Shown: positions 24,480-34,706, counted from the first letter of the stretch. The stretch: DNA of 34,706 bases from Acidovorax sp. FJL06 (GCF_003852545.1 NZ_QAJR01000003.1:2832-37537); one strand, 5' to 3'. A program made the numbers and translations. The notes: generated by a model not told the origin, from the sequence alone.

Positions 24480-25772
24480 ATGCTCCGCTTCCTCAACTCC
24501 TTGTTCGGCCGGGTGATCCTGGCCTTGATGGCCGGCGTGGCCATCGGGCTCTTCTGGCCCGACACGGCCGTGCAGCTCAAGCCCCTGGGCGACGGCTTCA
24601 TCAAGCTCATCAAGATGCTGATCCCGCTCATCGTGTTCTGCGTGGTGGTGCATGGCATTGCCGGCACGGGCGACTTGAAGCGGGTGGGCCGGGTGGGCAT
24701 CAAGTCGCTGATCTACTTCGAGGTCGTCACCTCCATCGCCCTGGTGCTGGGCCTGGCACTGGCGTTCTGGTTCGAGCCCGGCGTGGGCATGAACGTGGAC
24801 CCCAAGGCGCTGGACCCCAAGGCCATGGGCGCCTACGCCGAAAACGCCAGCAAGCTCACCGGCGGCGGCTTCAGCGACTTTGTGCTCAAGCTCATCCCCA
24901 CCACGGCCGTGAGCGCGTTCGCCAACGGCGACGTGCTGCAGGTGCTGCTGTTCTCCATCGTGTTCGGCTGCGCGCTGGCGCTGATGGGCGAGCGCGGCAC
25001 GCGCGTCACCACCCTCATCGAAGACCTGTCGCATGTGCTGTTCAAGACCATGGGCCTGATCATCAAGCTGGCGCCGCTGGGCGTGCTGGGCGCGATTGCC
25101 TTCACGGTGGGCAAGTACGGCATCGGCTCGCTCAAGCAGCTGGGCATGCTGGTGGTGCTGTTCTATGCGGCGGTGGCGATCTTCGTGGTGGTGGTGCTGG
25201 GCCTCATCATGCGGTTCTCGGGCTTCAGCCTGTTCAAGCTGCTGCGCTACCTGCGCGAGGAGCTGGCCGTGGTGTTCGCCACCACCTCGTCGGACAGCGT
25301 GCTGCCGCAGATCATGGCCAAGCTCAAGCACATGGGCATCCGCGATTCGACCGTGGGCCTGGTGATCCCCACGGGCTACTCGTTCAACCTGGACGCGTTC
25401 TCGATCTACATCACGCTGGCGGCCGTGTTCATCGCCCAGGCCACCAACACCCCCATCACCATGACCGACCTGCTGACCATTCTGGCGATCTCGCTGGTCA
25501 CGTCCAAGGGCGCACACGGCGTGCCGGGCTCGGCCATCGTGGTGCTGGCGGCCACGCTGCATGCGATTCCGGCCATCCCGGCCATCGGCCTGGTGCTGGT
25601 GCTGTCGGTGGACTGGTTCATGGGCATCGCCCGCGCCCTGGGCAACCTGGTCGGCAACTGCGTGGCCACCGTGGCGATTGCTGCCTGGGAGGGCGACATC
25701 GACCGCGAACGCGCCCACGCGGTGCTGGACGGCCGCAACCCCCCGGCCACCGGGCCACAATCGGCCCCATGA
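24480..25772 (+). CDS. DctA/GltP-like dicarboxylate:cation symporter
   Basis: A 430-residue inner-membrane secondary transporter of the DAACS family with about eight helices and two re-entrant loops. Signatures are AGVAIGLFWPD at the start, LIKMLIPLIVFCVVVHGIAG, the first hairpin ATTSSDSVLPQIMAKLKHM (in place of the usual TSSSESALP), VGLVIPTGYSFNLDAFSIY with the cation/substrate-binding Asn and Asp, and GVPGSAIVVLAATL. AAGGG lies five bases before the ATG. It overlaps gntR by ATGA. Substrate is probably a C4-dicarboxylate or a similar acid such as glycerate or oxalurate; the context suggests an intermediate of ureide or glyoxylate breakdown, which is inference. Confidence 0.92.
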   Translation: MLRFLNSLFGRVILALMAGVAIGLFWPDTAVQLKPLGDGFIKLIKMLIPLIVFCVVVHGIAGTGDLKRVGRVGIKSLIYFEVVTSIALVLGLALAFWFEPGVGMNVDPKALDPKAMGAYAENASKLTGGGFSDFVLKLIPTTAVSAFANGDVLQVLLFSIVFGCALALMGERGTRVTTLIEDLSHVLFKTMGLIIKLAPLGVLGAIAFTVGKYGIGSLKQLGMLVVLFYAAVAIFVVVVLGLIMRFSGFSLFKLLRYLREELAVVFATTSSDSVLPQIMAKLKHMGIRDSTVGLVIPTGYSFNLDAFSIYITLAAVFIAQATNTPITMTDLLTILAISLVTSKGAHGVPGSAIVVLAATLHAIPAIPAIGLVLVLSVDWFMGIARALGNLVGNCVATVAIAAWEGDIDRERAHAVLDGRNPPATGPQSAP

Positions 25773-26455
25773 GCACCAACCAGACCCAGATCGCCCAACA
25801 GGTGGTGGAATCCATCCTGGCGCAGAAGCTCGCCCCCGGCGAGCGCCTGGGCGAGCAAGAGCTGGCCGATCTTTTCGGCGTGAGCCGCACCCTGGTGCGC
25901 GAGGCCCTGATGCAGCTGCAGGCCCGCGGCTTTGTCGAGGTGCGCCCGCGCCGGGGCTGGTATGTGGTGGAGCCGTCGGTGGACGATGCGCGCGATGCGT
26001 TCTCGGCCCGGCGCATCATTGAATCGGGCATCCTGGCCGATGCCGGCCGCCCGCTGCAGGCGGTCATCCCCCGGCTGCGCGCCCACATCGCTGACGAGCA
26101 GCGTGCCATCGAGGGCGCCGACGCGGCCACACGCGCCTTCCTGCTCGCCGACTTCCACGTGTGCCTGGCCGAGGCCATGGGCCACCGCAGCCTGAGCGAC
26201 ATCCTGCGCGACCTCACGGCGCGCACCACGCTGGCGGCATCGCTTTACCAGTCGCGCCACGAGGCCAGCCAGTCCTGCGCGGAGCATGCGTCCATCGTCG
26301 AGGCCCTGGAGGCCGGCAACGCCGCCCTGGCCCGCGAGCGCCTGCTGGCCCACATCGGCCATGTGGAAGCCGCGCTCAACCCCGGCCAGCCGCTGGTGCG
26401 CGACCGCCTGCGCGAGTCGCTGGCCCCTTTGGCGCCGCCGCGCGGCGCGCCCTGA
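25769..26455 (+). CDS. GntR-family (FCD) regulator coupled to the symporter
   Basis: A 228-residue repressor. The HTH region (about 5-70) has LAPGERLGEQELADLFGVSRTLVREALMQLQ in the recognition zone. The FCD ligand domain (about 80-215) shows ARRIIESG, FLLADFHVCLAEAMGHRS, SCAEHASIVEAL and LLAHIGHVEAAL. It resembles the gntR at 8882 throughout, with SRTLVR identical and similar last helices, so the two are paralogues. It is translated through ATGA overlap with the symporter. Its probable sites lie before the dctA-like gene and the downstream NCS2 permease. Confidence 0.9.
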   Translation: MSTNQTQIAQQVVESILAQKLAPGERLGEQELADLFGVSRTLVREALMQLQARGFVEVRPRRGWYVVEPSVDDARDAFSARRIIESGILADAGRPLQAVIPRLRAHIADEQRAIEGADAATRAFLLADFHVCLAEAMGHRSLSDILRDLTARTTLAASLYQSRHEASQSCAEHASIVEALEAGNAALARERLLAHIGHVEAALNPGQPLVRDRLRESLAPLAPPRGAP

Positions 26456-26570
26456 CCCGCCCGCGACTCCGGCGTCGGCCCCAGCCCCCCTCTCTCCCCT
26501 CCACCGCCTAGCGCGCTGGGGGCGTTGCTGCTGCACCTAGGGTTTACCGGGATAAGCCGTTTCACATATT

Positions 26571-26593
26571 TTGTATACGATTTTTGTATGGAC
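26571..26593 (+). promoter_or_regulatory. Tandem GntR-type operators before the NCS2 permease
   Basis: TTGTATACGA (26571-26580) and TTGTATGGAC (26584-26593) start 13 bp apart, exactly as in front of the dctA-like gene. They end 65 bp before the permease ATG and are the only A/T-rich stretch in the 203-bp gap. Confidence 0.6.
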
Positions 26594-26658
26594 TGCTGTG
26601 CACCGTTTCGCACACGCCCTGTCACCCTTCCCCCTGGCCCCGTACAAAAGGAATTCCC

Positions 26659-28146
26659 ATGACCCCGCCCGTGCATCCCGTGGACGAACACCTGCCCCTG
26701 GGGCGCCTCACGGCGCTGGGCCTGCAGCATGTGCTGGTGATGTATGCCGGCGCGGTGGCCGTGCCGCTCATCGTCGGCCGCGCGCTCAACCTCACCCCCG
26801 ACCAGGTGGCCAAGCTGATCTCGGCCGACCTGTTCGTCTGCGGCCTGGTCACGCTGATCCAGGCGCTGGGCGCCACGCGCTGGTTCGGCATCCAGCTGCC
26901 GGTGATGATGGGCGTGACCTTCGCTTCGGTCGCGCCCATGATCTCGATGGCGCAAAGCACCGGGGGCACGGCCGGGGCCGGGCTGATCTTTGGCTCGGTG
27001 ATCGGCGCGGGGGTCATTTCCATCCTGATCGCGCCGATGGTCAGCCGCATGCTGCGCTTCTTCCCGCCGGTGGTCACCGGCACCATCATCGCGGTCATCG
27101 GCATCAGCCTGATGCGCGTGGGCATCAACTGGATCTTCGGCAACCCCGTGGGGCCGACCGCGCCCAACGTGGTGAACCCCGAGCACCTCAAGTGGCTCAG
27201 CGAGATGCAGTCCGCAGCGGGTGCACCCGGCGCGTCGCTGCCCCCCGTGCCCAAGGGCTTTGCGGTGGTGCCCACCATGCCCAACCCCAAGTACGCCGAC
27301 CTGACCGGCGTGGGCATCTCGGGCCTGGTGCTGCTGTCCATTTTGCTGATCGCCAAGTTCGCCAAGGGCTTCATTGCCAACATCTCGGTGCTGCTGGGCA
27401 TCGTGGTGGGCGCGGTGGTGGCCGTGGCCTTGGGGCTGATGAACTTCGACAAGGTGGCCAAGGCGCAGTGGTTTGACCTGGTGCTGCCCTTCGAGATTGC
27501 CGGCCCGGTGTTCGACCCCATCCTGATCCTGACCATGACGCTGGTGATGATCGTGGTGATGATCGAATCGACCGGCATGTTCCTGGCCCTGGGCGAAATG
27601 ACCGACCGCAAGATCGACCAGGCCGCCCTCACGCGCGGCCTGCGCACCGATGGCCTGGGCACGCTGCTGGGCGGCATCTTCAACACCTTCCCCTACACCA
27701 GCTTCTCGCAGAACGTGGGGCTGGTGGCCGTCACGGGCGTCAAGAGCCGCTTTGTGTGCGTGGCCGGTGGCGTGATCCTGATCGTGCTCGGGGTGCTGCC
27801 CAAGATGGCGGCGCTGGTCGAATCCCTGCCCACCATGGTGCTGGGCGGCGCGGGCCTGGTGATGTTCGGCATGGTGGCGGCCACCGGCATCCGCATCCTG
27901 GGCGGGGTGGACTTCAAGCACAACCGCTTCAACGCGATGATCGTGGCCGTGTCCATCGGCGTGGGCATGGTCCCGCTGATTGCACCCAACTTTCGCCAGT
28001 GGATGCCGCATGCGATCCACCCCCTGATCGAATCCGGTATCCTGCTGGCCTCGATCACGGCCGTGGCCCTGAACGTTTTCTTCAATGGCGCCAGCCGCGA
28101 CACCTCCGCCGCTGTGAATGCCGCACGCCAGGCCGACGCCCACTAG
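26659..28146 (+). CDS. NCS2 xanthine/urate:cation symporter
   Basis: A 495-residue inner-membrane purine permease of the NAT/NCS2 family with about 14 segments. Signatures are LQHVLVMYAGAVAVPLIVG, PVMMGVTFASVAPM, the conserved helix-8 Glu in VVMIESTGMFLALGEM, and the NAT motif QNVGLVAVTG (351-360), whose Gln-Asn and Thr-Gly sit at purine specificity positions. The pattern is that of xanthine or urate rather than uracil transporters; the exact purine is not certain. AAGGA lies seven bases before the ATG. A soluble stretch around 185-215 is longer than in E. coli relatives. It follows gntR and its tandem operators, consistent with substrate-induced uptake for the urate pathway. Confidence 0.93.
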   Translation: MTPPVHPVDEHLPLGRLTALGLQHVLVMYAGAVAVPLIVGRALNLTPDQVAKLISADLFVCGLVTLIQALGATRWFGIQLPVMMGVTFASVAPMISMAQSTGGTAGAGLIFGSVIGAGVISILIAPMVSRMLRFFPPVVTGTIIAVIGISLMRVGINWIFGNPVGPTAPNVVNPEHLKWLSEMQSAAGAPGASLPPVPKGFAVVPTMPNPKYADLTGVGISGLVLLSILLIAKFAKGFIANISVLLGIVVGAVVAVALGLMNFDKVAKAQWFDLVLPFEIAGPVFDPILILTMTLVMIVVMIESTGMFLALGEMTDRKIDQAALTRGLRTDGLGTLLGGIFNTFPYTSFSQNVGLVAVTGVKSRFVCVAGGVILIVLGVLPKMAALVESLPTMVLGGAGLVMFGMVAATGIRILGGVDFKHNRFNAMIVAVSIGVGMVPLIAPNFRQWMPHAIHPLIESGILLASITAVALNVFFNGASRDTSAAVNAARQADAH

Positions 28147-28175
28147 CGTCCCGCCTGCCCGCTGCCTTGAGAAAC

Positions 28176-28193
28176 GGCCACGCCTGCGTGGCC
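28176..28193. terminator. Hairpin after the NCS2 permease
   Basis: GGCCACGC and GCGTGGCC pair perfectly with a two-base loop, 30 bp after the stop. There is no T-run. A second, looser inverted repeat (GCATGCCGG at 28207 and CCGGCATGC at 28265) lies just before maeB. Confidence 0.4.
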
Positions 28194-28336
28194 CCGCCCC
28201 CTGCATGCATGCCGGCTCCCTCCGGCTGCCAGGGGGTTTTGGCTTCATGCCGCATCCGCATAAACCGGCATGCCAGGCCCCCACGCCATCGGGTACCCTT
28301 GTTTTGCATTCCGCCGAGGACTTCCAGGATTTCCGT

Positions 28337-30643
<2,307 letters not shown>

Positions 30644-30665
30644 CCGATCGCGCTACCCCATGAGG

Positions 30666-30692
30666 AAAGGCCCCGAGGGGCCTTTTTTTTTG
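30666..30692 (+). terminator. Strong rho-independent terminator after maeB
   Basis: AAAGGCCCC and GGGGCCTTT pair, and a run of ten T follows (30683-30692). It starts 23 bp after the maeB stop. Confidence 0.92.
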
Positions 30693-30704
30693 AGGCGTGC
30701 AGCT

Positions 30705-31523
30705 CTACCGAACGGACACATCCACGTAATCCGCCACCGGCGGCAGGTGTTCGGCCAGCCAGTGCGAATCGAGCTGCAGCGCCTGCTTGATCTCGGCGGG
30801 CAGGCTGGCAATGGTGTCGGCGGGCGACATGGGCTCTTCCAGCCCGATCTCGGCCAGCAAGGTGGCCACATGCAGGATGCCGCCCAGGCGGCAGAACGGG
30901 GCGGAGGCCACCGGGTCCTCGGCCGTCTCCAGCGCACGGGTGATGGTGTCCGGGAACCGCCAGCGCCGTGCCAGCTCGGCCGTCACCTGGGCCTCGGTAA
31001 AGCCCAGCAGCGTGCGTTCGCGCTCCCAGCGCCCGCCCGCGTGGTGGGGCAGCTGCTCGATGGCCGGGATCTGCTCGGGCGCCTTCTGGGCAATGATCAA
31101 TTCCCCCAACCGCACCAGAAAACCCGCGAGCCACGACTCCTGCACGTTGGAGCCCAGCGTGCGGGCCAGCCACTGCGAGTAGCCCGCAATGGCCATGCTC
31201 TCCTTCCAGAACGCATCGGCGTCCACCCCGGGCGCGTCCTTGAACACACCCGACATGCAGGACGCCAGCGCCAGCGTGCGCACCTGGTTGAGCCCCACCA
31301 TGGTGATGGCATCGTCGAGCGACGCCACCTGCCGGGGCAGGCCAAACCGCGCGCTGTTGGCCAGGCGGATCAGCTTGGCCGTGAGGGCCGGGTCCTTGGA
31401 GATGGCCCCGCGCACCTTCTCGAAGGGGATGTCATCGTCCTTCATGGTGGCGATCAGTTCGCGCGCCACGTCGGGGATAGTGGGTAATTGCACGTTCTCG
31501 AAAAATGCCTGGATGTCTGCCAT
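30705..31523 (-). CDS. HDOD-domain protein
   Basis: A 272-residue cytoplasmic protein whose single HDOD domain (about 10-210) shows LPTIPDVARELIATMKDD, ISKDPALTAKLIRLANSARFG and LDDAITMVGLNQVRTLALA. The usual HD catalytic pair is replaced, as in all HDOD proteins, so no phosphodiesterase activity is expected. Such proteins act as scaffolds in signalling, motility or c-di-GMP circuits. The C-terminal tail (about 220-272) has no recognised domain. GGAGG lies seven bases before the ATG at 31523; the longer open frame upstream is not protein-like. Partner unknown; the EAL-GGDEF protein in this window is a distant possibility only. Confidence 0.88.
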   Translation of the reverse strand: MADIQAFFENVQLPTIPDVARELIATMKDDDIPFEKVRGAISKDPALTAKLIRLANSARFGLPRQVASLDDAITMVGLNQVRTLALASCMSGVFKDAPGVDADAFWKESMAIAGYSQWLARTLGSNVQESWLAGFLVRLGELIIAQKAPEQIPAIEQLPHHAGGRWERERTLLGFTEAQVTAELARRWRFPDTITRALETAEDPVASAPFCRLGGILHVATLLAEIGLEEPMSPADTIASLPAEIKQALQLDSHWLAEHLPPVADYVDVSVR

Positions 31524-31897
31524 GAAGCGCCCTCCCAAGTGCTGGTGTGGATGTAGAGACCGGGAACCAAGGATTGAATGCAGGCTTTTGTTGTACCACC
31601 GGCGCGCGGGCGCGGCCTGCGCGTTTGCCCCAATGCGCAACAGCCCGGCGCCATTCCAGCCCCCATCCCCCTGCCACAACCCCTTTGCACCATTTCGGGA
31701 AAGCCTGTAGAACCGCGTGCACCAACATGGCGAACAATAGCCCGCGCTCCCTCCCCGCCCCGGTGAAACCAGGCATCGTTTTTGCTGACTGGACCAACAT
31801 GGCATGGTGGTGGCCCAAGGGGCCCGCCCCTGTGCCTCTGCCTTTCGCCTTTCGCCTTTCGCCTTTCCCTCCGCCGACTTCAGACAGGAAACCTTCC
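31524..31897. other. 374-bp intergenic region upstream of the ABC importer
   Basis: It holds the promoters of the divergent HDOD gene and of the importer. No gene, TPP-riboswitch core or clear operator was found. A possible weak sigma-54-like match (TGGCATG-N4-TGGC, with GG and GC at the right spacing, two mismatches) lies at 31800-31814. A 7-bp tandem repeat sits at its end. Confidence 0.4.
31840..31867 (+). repeat. Four tandem copies of GCCTTTC
   Basis: Four exact 7-bp units, 30 bp before the binding-protein ATG. It lies in the untranslated leader and is a potential slippage site whose copy number could alter expression. Confidence 0.75.
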
Positions 31898-32929
31898 ATG
31901 AACAAACGCAGCCTCCTGCAAGCCGCCCTCCTGCTGGCCACCGCCGGCGCCTTCAGCACCGCCCAAGCCCAGGCCACCACGCCCATCAAGTTCCAGCTCG
32001 ACTGGCGCTTTGAAGGCCCTTCGGCCCTGTTCCTGCAGCCCGTGGCCAAGGGCTACTTCAAGGCTGCGGGCCTGGATGTGGCGGTGGACGCAGGCAACGG
32101 CTCGGGCGGCGCGGTGCAGCGCGTGGCCTCGGGCACCTACGACATGGGCTTTGCCGACCTGGCCGCCGTGATGGAATTCCACGCCAACAACCCCGACGCG
32201 CAGAACAAGCCCGTGGCGGTGATGATGGTCTACAACAACACGCCCGCCTCGGTCATGGCGCTCAAGAAAAGCGGCATCGCCAAGCCCGCCGACCTGGCCG
32301 GCAAGAAGCTGGGCGCCCCCGTGTTCGACGCGGGCCGCCGTGCGTTCCCGATCTTCCAGAAGGCCAACGGCATCGGCGCCGTGACCTGGACCGCCATGGA
32401 CCCCCCGCTGCGCGAAACCATGCTGGTGCGCGGCGACGTGGACGCCATCACCGGCTTCACCTTCACCTCGCTGCTGAACCTGGAGGCACGCGGCGCCAAG
32501 GCCGCCGACGTGGTGGTGCTGCCCTATGCGGACTTCGGCGTGAAGCTGTATGGCAACGTGATCATCGCGTCTCCGAAGCTCATCAAGGAGAATCCGGCCG
32601 CGATCAAGGCCTTCCTCTCGGCCTTCACCAAGGGCGCCAAGGACGTGATCGCCAACCCCGCCGCCGCCATCGAGCATGTGAAAGCGCGCGACGGCATCGT
32701 GAACGTGCCGCTCGAAACCCGCCGCCTGCAGCTGGCCATCGACACCGTCATCAACAGCCCCGACGCGCGCTCCGAAGGTTTTGGCCAGGCCAAGCCCGGC
32801 CGCCTGTCGCTGATGGCCTCGCAGGTGTCCGACGCGTTCAACACCAAGACGCGTGTGAACCCCGACGACGTGTGGAACCCCAGCTTCCTGCCCAGCGCGG
32901 CCGAGTTGAACATCCTGCCGAAGAAGTAA
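31898..32929 (+). CDS. NMT1/ThiY-like ABC transporter substrate-binding protein
   Basis: A 343-residue periplasmic binding protein. The Sec signal peptide is MNKRSLLQAALLLATAGAFS followed by TAQAQA. The mature protein begins with the family start IKFQLDWRFEGPSALFLQPVAKGYFKAAGL, quoted by its ends. It has the substrate-cleft pattern GSGGAVQRVASGTYDMGFADLAAV, LAGKKLGAPVFDAGRRAF, and GFTFTSLLNLEARGAKAADVVVLPY. NMT1/THI5-like receptors bind pyrimidines, sulfonates, nitrate-like or aromatic acids. I cannot assign the ligand; the neighbourhood would allow a purine, pyrimidine or ureide derivative. AGGA lies eight bases before the ATG. The ATPase follows after 116 bp containing a hairpin and repeat. 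Confidence 0.88.
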   Translation: MNKRSLLQAALLLATAGAFSTAQAQATTPIKFQLDWRFEGPSALFLQPVAKGYFKAAGLDVAVDAGNGSGGAVQRVASGTYDMGFADLAAVMEFHANNPDAQNKPVAVMMVYNNTPASVMALKKSGIAKPADLAGKKLGAPVFDAGRRAFPIFQKANGIGAVTWTAMDPPLRETMLVRGDVDAITGFTFTSLLNLEARGAKAADVVVLPYADFGVKLYGNVIIASPKLIKENPAAIKAFLSAFTKGAKDVIANPAAAIEHVKARDGIVNVPLETRRLQLAIDTVINSPDARSEGFGQAKPGRLSLMASQVSDAFNTKTRVNPDDVWNPSFLPSAAELNILPKK

Positions 32930-32942
32930 GGCCTGGGCGCCA

Positions 32943-32966
32943 CGGAAGCCTGTGCGCAGGCTTCCG
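32943..32966 (+). promoter_or_regulatory. Perfect 10-bp hairpin between binding protein and ATPase
   Basis: CGGAAGCCTG, loop TGCG, CAGGCTTCCG, 13 bp after the binding-protein stop. No T-run follows. It may stabilise the upstream mRNA and partly end transcription, giving excess binding protein. Confidence 0.6.
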
Positions 32967-32976
32967 CAAGGCCCAC

Positions 32977-33029
32977 TATCAAATCAATAGCGGCTAGCGC
33001 TTACCGATCAATCGGTAGCGGTCATTTTT
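32977..33029. repeat. Intergenic repeat of the TAGCGGCTAGCGCTTACCGATC type
   Basis: ATCAATAGCGGCTAGCGCTT and CGATCAATCGGTAGCGG are variants of the element at 17929-17982. It lies inside the transporter operon, 16 bp before the ATPase ATG. Confidence 0.6.
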
Positions 33030-33045
33030 ATCCTGAACTCACTCC

Positions 33046-33870
33046 ATGCAGGCTGCTGATTCCTACTTTGTGGACTTCCGTGATGTCTGGCTCGCGTACA
33101 ACGACGAGCTGCGCGCCCAGAACCATTTCGCCGTCGAGGCCATCGACCTGCAGATCGGGCGCGGCGAGTTCATCGCCATCGTCGGGCCGTCGGGTTGCGG
33201 CAAGTCCACCTTCATGAAGCTGGCCACAGGCCTGAAGATGCCGTCCATGGGCAAGATCCTGATCGACGGGAGCCCCGTGACCGGGCCGCTCAAGATCTCG
33301 GGCATGGCCTTCCAGGCGCCCTCGCTGCTGCCCTGGCGCACCACGGTCGACAACGTGCTGCTTCCGCTCGAAATCGTGGAGCCCCACCGCAGCCAGTTCA
33401 AGGCCAAGCGCAAGGAATACGAAGCCCGCGCCCGCGCGCTGCTGCAGAAGGTGGGCCTTGCTGGCTACGAGGACAAGTTTCCGTGGCAGCTGTCGGGCGG
33501 CATGCAGCAGCGCGCCAGCATCTGCCGCGCGCTGATCCACGAACCCAAGATGCTGCTGCTGGACGAGCCTTTCGGCGCGCTCGACGCGTTCACGCGCGAA
33601 GAGCTGTGGTGCATCCTGCGCGACCTGCAGGCCGAGCAGAAATTCAACGTGATCCTGGTCACGCACGACCTGCGCGAGTCGGTCTTCCTGGCCGACACCG
33701 TGTACGTGATGAGCAAGAGCCCCGGTCGCTTCGTCGTCAAGCGCGACATCGAGCTGCCCCGCCCGCGCGACCTGGAGATCACCTACACCAAGGAATTCAC
33801 CGACATCGTGCACGAACTGCGCGGCCACATCGGCGCACTGCGCAAGGCCGGCGCCCCCATCCAGCAATAA
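33046..33870 (+). CDS. ABC transporter ATP-binding protein (nitrate/sulfonate/taurine type)
   Basis: A 274-residue ATPase energising the importer from the cytoplasm. It shows the Walker A GPSGCGKST (47-55), the Q-loop FQAPSLLPW, the ABC signature LSGGMQQR, Walker B LLLLDEPFGALD, and the switch His in VTHDLRES. The sequence is of the SsuB/TauB/ThiZ branch, matching the NMT1-like binding protein. No ribosome-binding site is obvious before the ATG because the upstream 50 bp are occupied by the repeat. It is 18 bp from the permease gene. Substrate as for the binding protein: unknown. Confidence 0.94.
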   Translation: MQAADSYFVDFRDVWLAYNDELRAQNHFAVEAIDLQIGRGEFIAIVGPSGCGKSTFMKLATGLKMPSMGKILIDGSPVTGPLKISGMAFQAPSLLPWRTTVDNVLLPLEIVEPHRSQFKAKRKEYEARARALLQKVGLAGYEDKFPWQLSGGMQQRASICRALIHEPKMLLLDEPFGALDAFTREELWCILRDLQAEQKFNVILVTHDLRESVFLADTVYVMSKSPGRFVVKRDIELPRPRDLEITYTKEFTDIVHELRGHIGALRKAGAPIQQ

Positions 33871-33888
33871 GCCCCGAGTCATCCCCCC

Positions 33889-34656
33889 ATGCACAAGAAA
33901 ACCGTGGAGCGCTGGTCCCCCTGGATCCTGCTCGTCGCCATCGTCCTGCTGTGGCAGATCATCTGCTCGGCCTTCAACGTCTCGGAGTTCATCTTCCCCA
34001 GCCCCTGGGCCATCGGCTCGCAACTGGTGGAGTTTGGCGGCGTCATCGCCGGCCATGCCTGGCGCACCTTCTGGGTCACCATGGCGGGTTTTGGCATCGC
34101 CATCGTGGTGGGCGTGCTGCTGGGTTTCCTGATCGGCAGCTCGCGCCTGGCCTATGCCGCCGTCTACCCGCTGATGACCGCCTTCAACGCCCTGCCCAAG
34201 GCCGCCTTCGTGCCCATCCTGGTGGTGTGGTTCGGCATCGGCGTGGGGCCGGCCATCCTCACCGCCTTCCTGATCAGCTTCTTCCCCATCATGGTCAACA
34301 TCGCCACCGGCCTGGCCACGCTGGAGCCCGAGCTGGAGGACGTGCTGCGCGTGCTGGGCGCCAAGCGCTGGGATGTGCTGGTCAAGGTGGGCCTGCCGCG
34401 CTCCATGCCCTACTTCTACGGCTCGCTCAAGGTGGCCATCACCCTGGCCTTTGTGGGCACCACCGTGTCGGAGATGACGGCCGCGAACGAGGGCATCGGC
34501 TACCTGCTCATCAGCGCGGGTTCGTCCATGCAGATGGGCCTGGCCTTTGCGGGCCTGATCGTGGTGGGCGCCATGGCCATGGTGATGTACGAGCTGTTCA
34601 GCTGGATCGAAAAGCGCACCACGGGCTGGGCGCACCGGGGGTCGCAGGGGGAGTAG
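33889..34656 (+). CDS. ABC transporter permease (SsuC/ThiX-type)
   Basis: A 255-residue inner-membrane permease with about six helices. The first is WILLVAIVLLWQIICSAF, and WVTMAGFGIAIVVGVLLGFLIG is in the middle. The cytoplasmic EAA coupling loop is EDVLRVLGAKRWDVLVKVGLP, quoted in part, which docks on the ATPase. The GSLKVAITLAFVGTTVSEM region is typical of SsuC/TauC relatives. It forms the last visible gene of the importer; any downstream enzyme gene lies beyond the window. The C-terminal tail WAHRGSQGE is short. Confidence 0.94.
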   Translation: MHKKTVERWSPWILLVAIVLLWQIICSAFNVSEFIFPSPWAIGSQLVEFGGVIAGHAWRTFWVTMAGFGIAIVVGVLLGFLIGSSRLAYAAVYPLMTAFNALPKAAFVPILVVWFGIGVGPAILTAFLISFFPIMVNIATGLATLEPELEDVLRVLGAKRWDVLVKVGLPRSMPYFYGSLKVAITLAFVGTTVSEMTAANEGIGYLLISAGSSMQMGLAFAGLIVVGAMAMVMYELFSWIEKRTTGWAHRGSQGE

Positions 34657-34694
34657 GCAGGCCGGGGCGTACTGTGCAATCCTCCCTCCCCCGT

Positions 34695-34706
34695 CCGTTC
34701 GGGCTG
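34695..34706 (+). repeat. Start of another CCGTTCGGGCTG repeat, cut by the window end
   Basis: CCGTTCGGGCTG is identical to the first 12 bases of the inverted repeat at 19860. The element continues outside the window. Short match, so moderate confidence. Confidence 0.5.

Noticed and set aside
31524-31897. TPP riboswitch before the ThiY-like binding protein
   Set aside because: The conserved CTGAGA and ACCTGATCTGGATAATGC-type elements are not present.

Overview
The window is about 67% G+C, with dense, strongly G/C-ending genes and short intergenic spaces. Gene content, the Gram-negative trimeric porin, the fused uraD-allC gene and the TAGCTGCTTGCGCTTGA-type intergenic repeats point to a betaproteobacterium of the Comamonadaceae (Acidovorax-like). 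That placement is inference from style and recalled gene order, not from a search.

Layout. (1) 1-2040: a Crp/Fnr-type regulator (minus strand) divergent from an outer-membrane porin, with an FNR-like box and a near-perfect sigma-54 promoter between them. (2) 2041-5350: an EAL-CBS-GGDEF signalling protein, then a short lower-G+C patch with a DUF4826 gene, and a RidA-like protein. (3) 5400-13550: ureide catabolism. It holds the membrane urate oxidase puuD with its cytochrome c tail, the xanthine dehydrogenase accessory gene xdhC, a TonB-domain lipoprotein, hydroxyisourate hydrolase uraH, and an operon of gntR, puuE (allantoinase), a uraD-allC fusion and an M20 hydrolase. (4) 13560-17930: a MocR-type regulator divergent from a GNAT acetyltransferase, then a gamma-glutamyltransferase lipoprotein. 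(5) 18040-24260: glyoxylate assimilation, with gcl, hyi and glxR on the minus strand, a divergent LysR regulator, and a glycerate 2-kinase. (6) 24480-28150: a DctA-like symporter overlapping a second FCD-type GntR regulator, then an NCS2 xanthine/urate permease. (7) 28337-30643: the malic enzyme maeB. (8) An HDOD protein and an NMT1-like ABC importer (binding protein, ATPase, permease) up to the window end.

Together the genes describe purine use as a carbon and nitrogen source. Uptake is by the NCS2 permease. Urate goes to hydroxyisourate (PuuD), OHCU (UraH), allantoin (UraD), allantoate (PuuE) and ureidoglycine (AllC). Glyoxylate then enters central metabolism through Gcl, GlxR/Hyi and glycerate kinase. 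XdhA/XdhB, guanine deaminase and a recognised ureidoglycolate lyase are not in the window.

The most informative non-coding signals are operators with a shared TGTATACA-like core. There is a perfect 18-bp palindrome in front of the first gntR and a related site upstream of puuD. Pairs of sites with identical 13-bp phasing lie in front of the dctA-like and NCS2 permease genes. Other signals are an 8+8 inverted repeat between gcl and its LysR regulator, double inverted repeats between mocR and the GNAT gene, and three copies of an intergenic repeat family. I did not see a clearly undescribed large system. The best candidates for new biology are the M20 hydrolase in the allantoin operon, the two-regulator operator scheme and the sigma-54 porin promoter.
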